This document shows, piece by piece, positions 1 to 6,572 of a DNA stretch of 14,020 nt (within the stretch, counting starts at the first letter, position 1; each line of letters begins with the position of its first letter). This stretch comes from Candidatus Cloacimonadota bacterium (GTDB taxonomy: Bacteria > Cloacimonadota > Cloacimonadia > Cloacimonadales > TCS61): contig QMNP01000013.1 of assembly GCA_003647825.1 (NCBI GenBank), forward strand, positions 1 to 14,020, read 5' to 3'. The translations under genes were made by a program, and so were the position numbers. A model generated the notes under the pieces. It had not been told where the DNA came from and made no database searches. It saw nothing but the letters and a program-made list of their open reading frames with translations.

Positions 1-69
1 GCGCAGGGACTCGAACCCCGGACACTCGGATTATGATTCCGATGCTCTAACCGACTGAGCTACGCCGCC
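1..69 (-). tRNA. tRNA-Met (CAT anticodon), 3' end cut by window edge
   Basis: Read on the minus strand, the gene starts with acceptor arm GGCGGCG (69 to 63), then TA and a D arm beginning GCTCAG. The anticodon stem TCGGA/TCCGA closes a seven-base loop ATCATAA with anticodon CAT, and the T arm is CGGGG-TTCGAGT-CCCTG. Only the first three bases of the 3' acceptor strand (CGC) lie inside the window. It lacks the GGG/CCC anticodon stem of an initiator, so it is most likely elongator tRNA-Met. A CAT anticodon modified to lysidine (tRNA-Ile2) cannot be excluded from sequence alone. It lies 17 bases downstream of an initiator tRNA gene and is probably co-transcribed with it. Confidence 0.93.
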
Positions 70-86
70 ATCTATTTTTTTAAAAT

Positions 87-163
<77 letters not shown>

Positions 164-258
164 TCAATAAAACTTTATCTTTCTCTAATGAACTATTACT
201 GCTGGAGTTTAATTTGAATTTAATCTAATTAAATCCAATCTATCACTCTCGCAAAAAT

Positions 259-335
<77 letters not shown>

Positions 336-350
336 TCAAACAGGTTGCAA

Positions 351-378
351 ATAATTTCGGGGACGTGTATGGTGTCAA
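351..378 (-). promoter_or_regulatory. Probable sigma70-type promoter of the tRNA cluster
   Basis: On the minus strand there is a perfect -35 TTGACA (378 to 373), a 16-base spacer and a -10-like AATTAT (356 to 351). Transcription would begin roughly 10 bases before the initiator tRNA at 335. The short GC-rich run in the spacer and the very short leader would suit a stable-RNA promoter. It is placed by consensus only. Confidence 0.6.
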
Positions 379-401
379 GAAAAAGATAGGGCAGAAAACC
401 C

Positions 402-433
402 TTGACGTAATTAACCATTTAAAAGGACATAAA
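402..433 (+). promoter_or_regulatory. Tentative promoter of rng, divergent from the tRNA promoter
   Basis: A TTGACG -35-like hexamer (402-407) lies on the plus strand upstream of rng, with a weak CATAAA (428-433) as the best -10 after a long 20-base spacer. The -35 is convincing, the -10 is not. It forms an inverted repeat (GTCAAG/CTTGAC) with the -35 of the tRNA promoter, so the two promoters are back to back. Confidence 0.3.
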
Positions 434-452
434 TTGTTGAAAGGAAATTAAA

Positions 453-1946
453 ATGTTTAATGAAATAATCGTGAATGTTCATGCATTTGAAACACGAGTA
501 GCAATACTCGAAGATAATAAACTTGTAGAACTATTTGCCGAAAAAAAAGAAAAAAAATTATTAGTAGGAAATATCTATAAAGGAATTGTGAAAAACGTGC
601 TTCCTGGAATGGGTGCAGCTTTTTTAGATATTGGCTTAGCTAGAACTGCATTTCTGCATTTCAAAGATATAGATATAAATACATTATCAGAAGCAAAAAA
701 GAAACTATTCAAAAAAAATGATTCCTCGTTAATTCGCAAAATATTAACTCCTGGACAAGAGATAGTTGTTCAAGTAAAAAAAGATCCTCTGGGCAAAAAA
801 GGAGCTCGTGTTACAGGGAAATTATCAATTCCCGGTAAATTCCTGGTCTTCATGCCAAACGGGAAAAAAATAGCAATTTCCAGAAAAATCACTTCTGCTC
901 AGGAAAAAACCAGAATTAAGAAAATCTTGGGAGCACTAAAAGATGATTCAGTTGGACTTATCGTTCGCACTGATACCGAGAAAATTCAGGAAGAAGATTT
1001 CGATCAGGAATATAGTGGACTGGCAGGCACCTGGAAACTTGTCGAAAAGCAGATAAAATTCGCCAAAGGTCCAGCTTGTATATACGATGAAAATGATCTA
1101 TCTTTCACTTTAATTCGTGATCTTTTCAACTCCTCAATCGACAGATTGGTTGTAGATGACAAAAAACTGCGAGCGCGTATTATATCTCGCCTTAAACCTG
1201 TCACACCGGAACTTATTAACCGCATAGAATTATACAAAGAAGACTCACCTATCTTTGATGCTTACGGTGTAGAAAAAGAAATTGAAACCATCTTTAAATC
1301 TCGCGTTAATTTACCTAGTGGTGGTAACATTTCTATTCAGCAAACAGAAGCACTTGTTGCCATTGACGTAAATACAGGCAGCTATGTCGGTAAAGGCAGC
1401 TATGATGATACGATAGAAAAAACTAATATTGAAGCTGCGACAGAAATTGCCAGGCAAATCCGTTTAAGAGACCTTACCGGTATCATGGTTTTAGACCTGA
1501 TTGATATGAGACGTGAAAAAAGCCAAAAACTAGTTTTTAACGAACTTAAAAGTGCCATGAAAAGAGACAGAGCAAAGAATAAAGTTTATCCATTCAGTCC
1601 TCTTGGTTTGATCGAAATTTCCCGCAAGAGAACAAGACCCAGCTTACTGTTAACATATTCTGAACAATGCCCTCACTGTAATGGAACCGGCAGACTTCTG
1701 TCCCGAGATTCCGTTGCCGTTAAAATATCTCGCTGGCTTCAAAGAGCCAGTTATTTCCTTAAAAAAGATCCTCTGAAAATTGTTGTTCACCCCAATGTTA
1801 TGGAATTTGTTACTACTAATCCCGACATCTTCAGCAATATTAAAAATAAACTTGAATTTGATTCTAACCCCCGAATTGCTCTTGATAAATTTCAGGTTTT
1901 TTCTCTTAAAAATAACAAAGAACTTACTGTTAGATATAATGCTTGA
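453..1946 (+). CDS. rng: Ribonuclease G (RNase E/G family endoribonuclease)
   Basis: This 497-residue endoribonuclease cuts single-stranded AU-rich RNA. The family matures rRNA and tRNA 5' ends and starts mRNA decay in the cytoplasm. The N-terminal S1-like region covers about residues 36-125 (VGNIYKGIVKNVLPGMGAAF). The DNase-I-like catalytic core carries the two metal-binding aspartates at D305 (VAIDVNTG) and D348 (VLDLIDM), matching D303 and D346 of E. coli RNase E. The zinc-link cysteines are in CPHC (406-409), which joins subunits in the family. There is no long scaffold tail, so the size fits RNase G rather than RNase E. The ATG follows AAGGA (441-445) at good spacing. It heads a plus-strand group with L21 and L27, a common arrangement, and diverges from the tRNA genes. 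Confidence 0.95.
   Translation: MFNEIIVNVHAFETRVAILEDNKLVELFAEKKEKKLLVGNIYKGIVKNVLPGMGAAFLDIGLARTAFLHFKDIDINTLSEAKKKLFKKNDSSLIRKILTPGQEIVVQVKKDPLGKKGARVTGKLSIPGKFLVFMPNGKKIAISRKITSAQEKTRIKKILGALKDDSVGLIVRTDTEKIQEEDFDQEYSGLAGTWKLVEKQIKFAKGPACIYDENDLSFTLIRDLFNSSIDRLVVDDKKLRARIISRLKPVTPELINRIELYKEDSPIFDAYGVEKEIETIFKSRVNLPSGGNISIQQTEALVAIDVNTGSYVGKGSYDDTIEKTNIEAATEIARQIRLRDLTGIMVLDLIDMRREKSQKLVFNELKSAMKRDRAKNKVYPFSPLGLIEISRKRTRPSLLLTYSEQCPHCNGTGRLLSRDSVAVKISRWLQRASYFLKKDPLKIVVHPNVMEFVTTNPDIFSNIKNKLEFDSNPRIALDKFQVFSLKNNKELTVRYNA
1912..1940 (+). promoter_or_regulatory. Probable internal promoter for rplU-rpmA within the end of rng
   Basis: A perfect TATAAT (1935-1940) lies 17 bases after ATAACA (1912-1917; 4 of 6 consensus bases), inside the last codons of rng. 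A start near 1947 would give a leader of about 100 bases before rplU, covering the paired segments at 1979-2026. A second TTGACA (1943-1948) overlaps the rng stop codon but has no good -10 downstream. Consensus matching only. Confidence 0.5.
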
Positions 1947-1978
1947 CAGGATGAACCCTTAAAAATTTTTTAGTTGTT

Positions 1979-2034
1979 CCAATTGAAAATTGGTTAGGTT
2001 TTAAAAGTACATCCAATTTATATTGGGTATTTGG
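1979..2034 (+). promoter_or_regulatory. rplU leader with alternative hairpins (candidate r-protein leader)
   Basis: Four short segments alternate in complementarity: CCAATT (1979-1984), AATTGG (1988-1993), CCAATT (2013-2018) and ATTGG (2022-2026). Hairpin 1:2 is a perfect 6-bp stem with a GAA loop, and hairpin 3:4 is 5 bp with a TTAT loop. Segments 2 and 3 can pair with each other instead. The last stem ends 10 bases before the rplU ribosome binding site (AAGGAG, 2036-2041). Ribosomal protein leaders, including L21 leaders, are known in other bacteria. I do not recognise this one as a described family. Confidence 0.4.
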
Positions 2035-2047
2035 TAAGGAGTATTAA

Positions 2048-2362
2048 ATGTACGCAATAATTGAATTTAAAGGGACTCAGTTGAAGGTTGAAAAAGATCA
2101 AACAATCAGAGTTCCATTTTTGAAAGAGTATGAAGTCGGAGCTGAAATTGAAATCAATAGAGTTTTGCTCTTGAATTCTGATAAAGATACTGTAATAGGC
2201 ACTCCCACAGTTAAGAATTCTAAAGTTATAGCAGAAATTGTAAAACACGGTAAAGATAAAAAAGTTATTGTTTTCAAAAAGAAGCGTCGTAAAGGTTATG
2301 AGAAAAAACAAGGGCATCGTCAGAATTTTACTCAAATCAAGATTAAAGATATAATTAACTAG
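2048..2362 (+). CDS. rplU: 50S ribosomal protein L21
   Basis: This 104-residue protein has the full L21 pattern: YAIIEFKGTQLKVEKDQ at the start, a central GTPTVKNSKVIAEIV, and the basic C-terminal KKRRKGYEKKQGHRQNFT stretch that contacts 23S rRNA. The length is normal for the family. The start follows AAGGAG (2036-2041) by six bases. rpmA begins eight bases after the stop, the usual L21-L27 pairing. It probably has its own promoter at the end of rng, and its leader carries alternative hairpins that could mediate feedback control; that last point is inference. Confidence 0.97.
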   Translation: MYAIIEFKGTQLKVEKDQTIRVPFLKEYEVGAEIEINRVLLLNSDKDTVIGTPTVKNSKVIAEIVKHGKDKKVIVFKKKRRKGYEKKQGHRQNFTQIKIKDIIN

Positions 2363-2370
2363 GAGCTGTT

Positions 2371-2631
2371 ATGGCACATAAGAAGGGTGTTGGAAGTAGT
2401 AAAAACGGAAGAGATAGTAACCCCCAATATCTTGGAGTTAAGAAATATGGTGGTCAGCAGGTTGTTGCTGGTAATATTATTGTGCGTCAGCGCGGCACCA
2501 AGATCCATAAGGGTAACAATGTAGGAATTGGTAATGATTATACTCTTTTCAGTTTAATTGATGGTTTTGTGAAATTCGAGACCAAAAAAGCAGGAAAAAA
2601 ATTCGTTAGTGTATATCAAGATCGCATCTAA
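2371..2631 (+). CDS. rpmA: 50S ribosomal protein L27
   Basis: This 86-residue protein opens MAHKKGVGSSKNGRDSNPQYLGVKK and continues VVAGNIIVRQRGTKIHKGNNVGIG, the standard L27 signature. L27's N-terminal tail reaches the peptidyl-transferase centre and stabilises tRNA. The start methionine is directly followed by AHKKG, so there is no sign of the cleavable N-terminal extension seen in Firmicutes L27. The ribosome binding site AGGAG (2361-2365) overlaps the rplU stop codon, which implies tight coupling. A strong terminator follows at 2648, closing the transcript. Confidence 0.97.
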   Translation: MAHKKGVGSSKNGRDSNPQYLGVKKYGGQQVVAGNIIVRQRGTKIHKGNNVGIGNDYTLFSLIDGFVKFETKKAGKKFVSVYQDRI

Positions 2632-2647
2632 TATTACTACACATTTT

Positions 2648-2676
2648 AAGCAGCTATTATAAGCTGCTTTTTTTTT
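2648..2676 (+). terminator. Intrinsic terminator after rpmA
   Basis: A perfect 8-bp stem AAGCAGCT (2648-2655)/AGCTGCTT (2662-2669) with a six-base loop runs directly into a T tract ending at 2676. It is a textbook rho-independent terminator, ending the rng-rplU-rpmA transcript and separating it from pckA. Confidence 0.93.
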
Positions 2677-2734
2677 GCTTAAAATTTCATTCGAAAAATA
2701 TATTATGAAAAATTATAGATAATTTGGAGGAGTA

Positions 2735-4465
2735 ATGGCTAGTAAATCCAGTTTTGAATATTATGAAGATCTAAAAAACATTTCACAGATCAGATCTGTT
2801 GCGGAAACCATTATGCTGAATTCAAAAGTGCGAAAAGTTACTGCTGCAGAAGCCTATGAGATGGCTCTTTCTCAACCTGGTGTATCAAGTTCAGATTTGG
2901 AGATTTATCCCGATTTTGCTGAAAAAATTGGTCTTCCTAAAGGTGCAAAAGTACTTAATGACTGTCATGGCAAGATCATTGGCAGAACTGCTAAAGCACG
3001 TGTTTTCTACAATCGAATTCCGGAGCTTGAAAAGAAAAAAGTAGAAGGCGATATTAGAGAAGCAGTTTTCCAAATGGATCAAAATAAGCTGATAAAAGCA
3101 GAAGCAATCATTGGATTGGATAGAGATTTAATGATCAAAGGAACTTTGGTTACAACAGAATCCGATGCGATGAATGTATTTAACTGGCTTTGCAACTTCA
3201 CTCCCTTTGAATTGCTGGAAGAAGAATATAATAGAAGTAAAAAACTTCCCATTCAAGATATTATTATTGTGGCATTTAATGAATGGACTTGTAATGATGA
3301 CTATTATACAAATATTGGAAGCCCCCAGTTAGCTCTGGTAGATGAAAAACATAATGTAATTTTCAATCTGGGAATGCGCTATTTTGGCGAACGTAAAAAA
3401 GGTACTCTAACTCTTGCCTGGACTTCTGGAATGCGTTTGGGAATGGCAGCTTGCCATGGTGGAATAAAAGAAATTGATTTCACTACCTGCCACGATAATT
3501 CATATCATGAACTGGGAAAAAGATCAATTGCCTTTTACGGGCTTTCCGGTACAGGAAAATCATCTCATACAAATTCCTTTGATAATGGTGGAACAATGCC
3601 GGATGGATTCAGCAAAGTTATTCTGCATGACGATGCCTTCCAGATAGATACAGAAAACAAACTGTGTCGTGTCTGGGAACCATCTCTTTTTGATAAAACA
3701 GATAGTCGTCCTGTCGATCATCCTGATTGGAAATATTGTATTTCGTTGATGAATCATGCTTTGATGGATGTAGAAGGAAAGCTTTTGCCTGTGGGTCTTG
3801 ATCTTCGACAAGCAAACGGACGGGCTATTCTTGATCGTGATCTCTTGGGAAAATGGGTTAACCGCTGTAGTTTCCCAAAGGCTTTGGCCTGGTTAATGAA
3901 AGATACGATCCTCCCTCCTATCCTTAAATTCAATAACAGCTTCCTGGCAGTGGCAATGGGAGCAGCTCTGGTTACCAAACGTAATCGTGCAGAAAATGTT
4001 GCTGAAGAAGAATTGAATAATCTGGTCTTTGAACCTTTTGCCAATCCATTCAGGGTTTACGAACTTTTCAAAGATGTGGACGCTTTTAAAAATGTTATCG
4101 ATAGTGGTGCTGAATGTTATTGTTTTAATTCTGCTGGTTATTGGAAATCTTCCGATACAGATCTGGAAAACATAAAATTACAGACATCATTAACATTGCA
4201 AACTGCAATTCTTACTGATCAGCTGGAATGGCATGATTGGGAGCTATTACCTGGCGCCATGATTCCAACAAAACAGAGTCTGGAAAGAATTCTTCCCGGA
4301 TTTTACGACACCTACGATCCACAAAAAAGACAAAATTTAAAAGAATACATTGAGCTTTTGAAAAGTCGGTTTGATCAACGCAGCGAATTTCTTGAATCAA
4401 CCGATCTGAAAACAAAGCCAGAACTTTTAACTAAGTTGATCGAAGCTCTAAAAATAAACGCTTAA
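2735..4465 (+). CDS. pckA: Phosphoenolpyruvate carboxykinase, divergent ATP-type
   Basis: This 576-residue cytoplasmic enzyme is expected to interconvert oxaloacetate plus nucleoside triphosphate with phosphoenolpyruvate and CO2. Landmarks appear in family order. GRTAKARV (83-90) resembles the substrate-arginine region (GRSPKDK in E. coli). YFGERKKG (216-223) and H241 in ACHGG match the metal-binding Lys and His. GLSGTGKSS (269-277) is the kinase-1a P-loop of ATP-type enzymes, and HDD (298-300) stands where the family has GDD. The arginine in NGRAILDR (361-368) may match the family's ENTRVSYP region. The FNFEGGCYAK stretch that normally follows kinase-2 is not recognisable. At 576 residues it is longer than the typical 525-540, so this is a divergent branch. 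GGAGG (2726-2730) precedes the ATG. It lies between two hairpins, probably as a single-gene unit. Confidence 0.88.
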   Translation: MASKSSFEYYEDLKNISQIRSVAETIMLNSKVRKVTAAEAYEMALSQPGVSSSDLEIYPDFAEKIGLPKGAKVLNDCHGKIIGRTAKARVFYNRIPELEKKKVEGDIREAVFQMDQNKLIKAEAIIGLDRDLMIKGTLVTTESDAMNVFNWLCNFTPFELLEEEYNRSKKLPIQDIIIVAFNEWTCNDDYYTNIGSPQLALVDEKHNVIFNLGMRYFGERKKGTLTLAWTSGMRLGMAACHGGIKEIDFTTCHDNSYHELGKRSIAFYGLSGTGKSSHTNSFDNGGTMPDGFSKVILHDDAFQIDTENKLCRVWEPSLFDKTDSRPVDHPDWKYCISLMNHALMDVEGKLLPVGLDLRQANGRAILDRDLLGKWVNRCSFPKALAWLMKDTILPPILKFNNSFLAVAMGAALVTKRNRAENVAEEELNNLVFEPFANPFRVYELFKDVDAFKNVIDSGAECYCFNSAGYWKSSDTDLENIKLQTSLTLQTAILTDQLEWHDWELLPGAMIPTKQSLERILPGFYDTYDPQKRQNLKEYIELLKSRFDQRSEFLESTDLKTKPELLTKLIEALKINA

Positions 4466-4472
4466 GTAATAA

Positions 4473-4498
4473 GCTCCCGTTTAGATCTGAACGGGAGC
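4473..4498 (+). terminator. 9-bp hairpin after pckA, terminator-like, next to the lysO start
   Basis: A perfect stem GCTCCCGTT (4473-4481)/AACGGGAGC (4490-4498) with an eight-base loop starts eight bases after the pckA stop. The tail GTTTATAATTT is only partly U-rich, so termination may be incomplete. The 3' arm holds GGGAG (4493-4497), the only ribosome-binding-site-like sequence before the ATG at 4510. The hairpin may therefore also control translation of the next gene. Confidence 0.7.
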
Positions 4499-4509
4499 GT
4501 TTATAATTT

Positions 4510-4791
4510 ATGATAGTTGTTCTATTATTTTTAACTGCTGGAATTATTTCCGGATACTTTCTTAAAGATCACACTAATATTATAAAAATTTCTGACAAAC
4601 TACTCTCCTGGTCGATCTACCTATTATTATTTCTTTTGGGAATATCTGTAGGCAGTAATCAGGAAATCATCAGTAATTTCGACAAAATTGGTTTTCAGGC
4701 GATCATCCTTTCTATTGCCGGTGTTATCGGCAGCATTGTCATAGCTTTTTTTGTTTATAAATTCTTTTTCCTGCCAAAAAATGAAAAATAG
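4510..4791 (+). CDS. LysO-family lysine exporter, N-terminal half as a separate protein
   Basis: This 93-residue inner-membrane protein has three predicted membrane segments (about 2-17, 31-48 and 62-86). It corresponds to the first roughly 90 residues of E. coli LysO (YbjE, DUF340), a single protein of about 300 residues that exports lysine. The match is in LLSWSIYLLLFLLGISVG against LLSWMVYLILFFMGISL in LysO. The next gene supplies the rest and overlaps it by 11 bases, so the two probably form one transporter. I see no promoter between the pckA hairpin and this ATG, and the only plausible ribosome binding site (GGGAG, 4493-4497) is within the hairpin stem, 12 bases from the ATG. The function comes from family resemblance; the partnership is inference. 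Confidence 0.8.
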   Translation: MIVVLLFLTAGIISGYFLKDHTNIIKISDKLLSWSIYLLLFLLGISVGSNQEIISNFDKIGFQAIILSIAGVIGSIVIAFFVYKFFFLPKNEK

Positions 4792-5383
4792 TATAATCAT
4801 CATTATCTTTTTTGCTTTGGGAATAACTGCTGGCCGATTCTCTCTGATTCCTGAATTTTTGCTGGAAAATGATCTCAGTTCTTATGCTCTTTACCTGCTT
4901 ATTTTTCTGGTGGGAATTGCGGTAGGTAGCGACGTGCAAAGCTGGAAGATTTTGAAACAGGAGAAATTTCTAATTCTATTAGTTCCTCTTACAACAATTG
5001 CTGGTACTCTTCTGGGTGTAGGGATAGTATCATTTTTTCTTCCTGAGATTGATCTCAGAGAAAGCCTGGCTGTTGGTGCAGGATTTGGCTATTATAGTCT
5101 TTCCAGTATTATCATTACCCAAATCGTTAGTCCTGCTCTTGGAGTTATCGCATTACTTTCCAATATTACCAGAGAAATTATTACATTACTCTTCACACCA
5201 ATTATGGCAAAATATCTGGGAAAGCTTGCGCCTGTAACTTCTGGTGGTGCAACTTCAATGGACACAACTCTTCCTATAATCACCAGGTATTGTGGGAAAC
5301 AATATGCCATAATCTCTGTTTTTCACGGAACAATTCTAACAATACTAGTTCCAGTTATTGTAACATTCATTTTGAAAGTGTAA
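4781..5383 (+). CDS. LysO-family lysine exporter, C-terminal portion
   Basis: This 200-residue, strongly hydrophobic protein carries the conserved LysO/DUF340 core: GFGYYSLSS (101-109), SNITRE (127-132), GGATSMDTTLP (155-165) and FHG (181-183). These match GFGWYSLSG, FNDLARE, GATSMDFTLP and VHG in E. coli LysO. I chose the ATG at 4781 over a TTG at 4751: it gives an N-terminus that repeats the topology of the preceding protein and an 11-base overlap typical of coupled genes. No ribosome binding site is visible, consistent with translational coupling. Its first 50 residues (GITAGRF, YLLIFLVGIAVGSD) repeat those of the upstream protein (GIISGYF, YLLLFLLGISVGSN) in almost the same register. The likely role is lysine or related amino-acid efflux across the inner membrane. 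Confidence 0.87.
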   Translation: MKNSIIIIIFFALGITAGRFSLIPEFLLENDLSSYALYLLIFLVGIAVGSDVQSWKILKQEKFLILLVPLTTIAGTLLGVGIVSFFLPEIDLRESLAVGAGFGYYSLSSIIITQIVSPALGVIALLSNITREIITLLFTPIMAKYLGKLAPVTSGGATSMDTTLPIITRYCGKQYAIISVFHGTILTILVPVIVTFILKV

Positions 5384-5532
5384 TGAACAACGATAGTTAA
5401 GTTGCCTCTTCCCAAACTGCTTTTTGTGTTTTTCTTTTCTCCTTATCTCTCAATTCCCACCTTTTTTCTTAAAATTCTTGTCAGAAATAACCTGATCACC
5501 AAATTTCACAATGAAGATACGAAGGGGGAAAA

Positions 5533-6486
5533 ATGAAATACTTTGTTCTGCTTTTTTCTATAATTATACTATTAACCGGATGTAATAATAATGGAGGAAC
5601 AGGTATCAATCCTCTGCCAAATTTTGATGCAATGTGGGATTATTCTCACCCCGATTCCACCGAAATGAGATTCAAAGAAATTCTGCCATTATTACAAAAC
5701 ACTTCTGAATTTAATATAGACGCAGATTATCAGGTTCAACTACTCACTCAAATTGCTCGAGCGCAAGGATTACAGGGTAAATTTCATGAAGCTGATAGCA
5801 CCCTGAAAGAAGCAAAAAAGCTAATGACAGAGGATATGTCGATAGCAAAAATCCGATATCTGCTGGAAAAAGGTAGAATGTTCAATTCCCTGGGTGATAA
5901 AGAGCAGGCACGACCATTGTTTCTGGAAGCATATGAATACGGTTTAATTAATAATCTCGATCTTTATACCGTTGATGCCGCTCATATGATGGGAATCGTG
6001 GAGCCGGCCGCAAAGCAGCTGGACTGGAGTTTGATGGCTCTGGAAGTAGCAGAAAAGTCTGAAGATGAACGTTGTCGAGGTTGGTTAGGTGCACTCTACA
6101 ACAATATCGGCTGGACTTTTTTTGATATGCAGAAATACGAGGATGCTTTAAAGATTCATCAGAAAGGTTATGAATGGCGAAAAGGGCAAAATAATCCTGA
6201 AGCAACGCGCATTGCAAAATGGAGTGTTGCCCGTATGCTGCGAGCTGTAGAAAATTATGATGAAGCAATGATCATGCAGCAGGAAATCCTACAGGAATTA
6301 CAGGAAAATAATCTTCCTGCAGATGGCTATGTTTTTGAAGAATTAGCAGAATTGAATCTGCAAAAAGGCAATAAAAGTGAAGCATCCAAATATTTTGCGC
6401 AAGCTTATGATCTGCTTTCACTGGATATTTGGCTTGTGGAAAATGAGCCGGAAAGAATTACCAGAATAAAGGAATTAGGAAAATAA
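5533..6486 (+). CDS. TPR-repeat lipoprotein of unknown function
   Basis: This 317-residue protein begins with a lipoprotein signal: Lys2, a hydrophobic core and the lipobox LLTGC with the lipidated cysteine at C17, followed by an Asn/Gly linker. The rest is helical with at least five TPR-like pairs: around YQVQLLTQIARAQGLQGKFH, IRYLLEKGRMFNSLGDKEQA, LYNNIGWTFFDMQKYEDALK, IAKWSVARMLRAVENYDEAM and VFEELAELNLQKGNKSEASK. TPRs are protein-binding scaffolds, so it is probably a periplasm-facing, membrane-anchored adaptor; no partner can be named. The ribosome binding site AAGGGGG (5522-5528) sits four bases from the ATG. A 149-base gap upstream, pyrimidine-rich on the plus strand, separates it from lysO. 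The next annotated gene, the permease, starts about 80 bases downstream. Confidence 0.85.
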   Translation: MKYFVLLFSIIILLTGCNNNGGTGINPLPNFDAMWDYSHPDSTEMRFKEILPLLQNTSEFNIDADYQVQLLTQIARAQGLQGKFHEADSTLKEAKKLMTEDMSIAKIRYLLEKGRMFNSLGDKEQARPLFLEAYEYGLINNLDLYTVDAAHMMGIVEPAAKQLDWSLMALEVAEKSEDERCRGWLGALYNNIGWTFFDMQKYEDALKIHQKGYEWRKGQNNPEATRIAKWSVARMLRAVENYDEAMIMQQEILQELQENNLPADGYVFEELAELNLQKGNKSEASKYFAQAYDLLSLDIWLVENEPERITRIKELGK

Positions 6487-6521
6487 GTGGCAGGTATAAA
6501 AACCTTGCCATAGAAGCATCT

Positions 6522-6572
6522 ATGTTTAGATTAACGTTAGATGAAATTAAAAAAGGTGCGATTAAAAAATGA
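6522..6572 (+). CDS. Possible 16-codon ORF overlapping the permease start
   Basis: ATG at 6522 opens a 16-residue frame, MFRLTLDEIKKGAIKK. Its TGA (6570-6572) overlaps the ATG of the permease gene in an ATGA junction (6569-6572), the classic coupling arrangement. Its last codons contain the permease ribosome binding site (AAAGGTG), so part of its sequence is constrained for another reason. The same frame stays open upstream to 6447 without a standard start codon. An imperfect hairpin (TGGCAGGT ... ACCTTGCCA, 6488-6510) precedes it. The ORF could be a leader peptide, a chance frame, or the remnant of a longer frame. I do not recognise it. Confidence 0.2.
   Translation: MFRLTLDEIKKGAIKK

Noticed and set aside
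219..233. AT-only palindrome TTTAAT-CTA-ATTAAA in the spacer between the initiator tRNA genes
   Set aside because: Short all-AT palindromes are expected by chance at this composition, and there is no T tract or gene context.
1943..1971. TTGACA overlapping the rng stop as the main rplU promoter
   Set aside because: At 16-18 bases downstream there is only a run of A and T without a -10 match; the TATAAT at 1935 with its own -35 is better.
3754..4044. Minus-strand open frame inside pckA (96 codons)
   Set aside because: It lies entirely opposite conserved PEP carboxykinase sequence, and its Arg/Ser/Ala-rich composition reflects the complementary codons.
4751..4780. TTG start extending the LysO C-terminal protein by ten residues
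   Set aside because: The extension is polar and unlike the family, and the ATG at 4781 gives a topology matching the upstream half.
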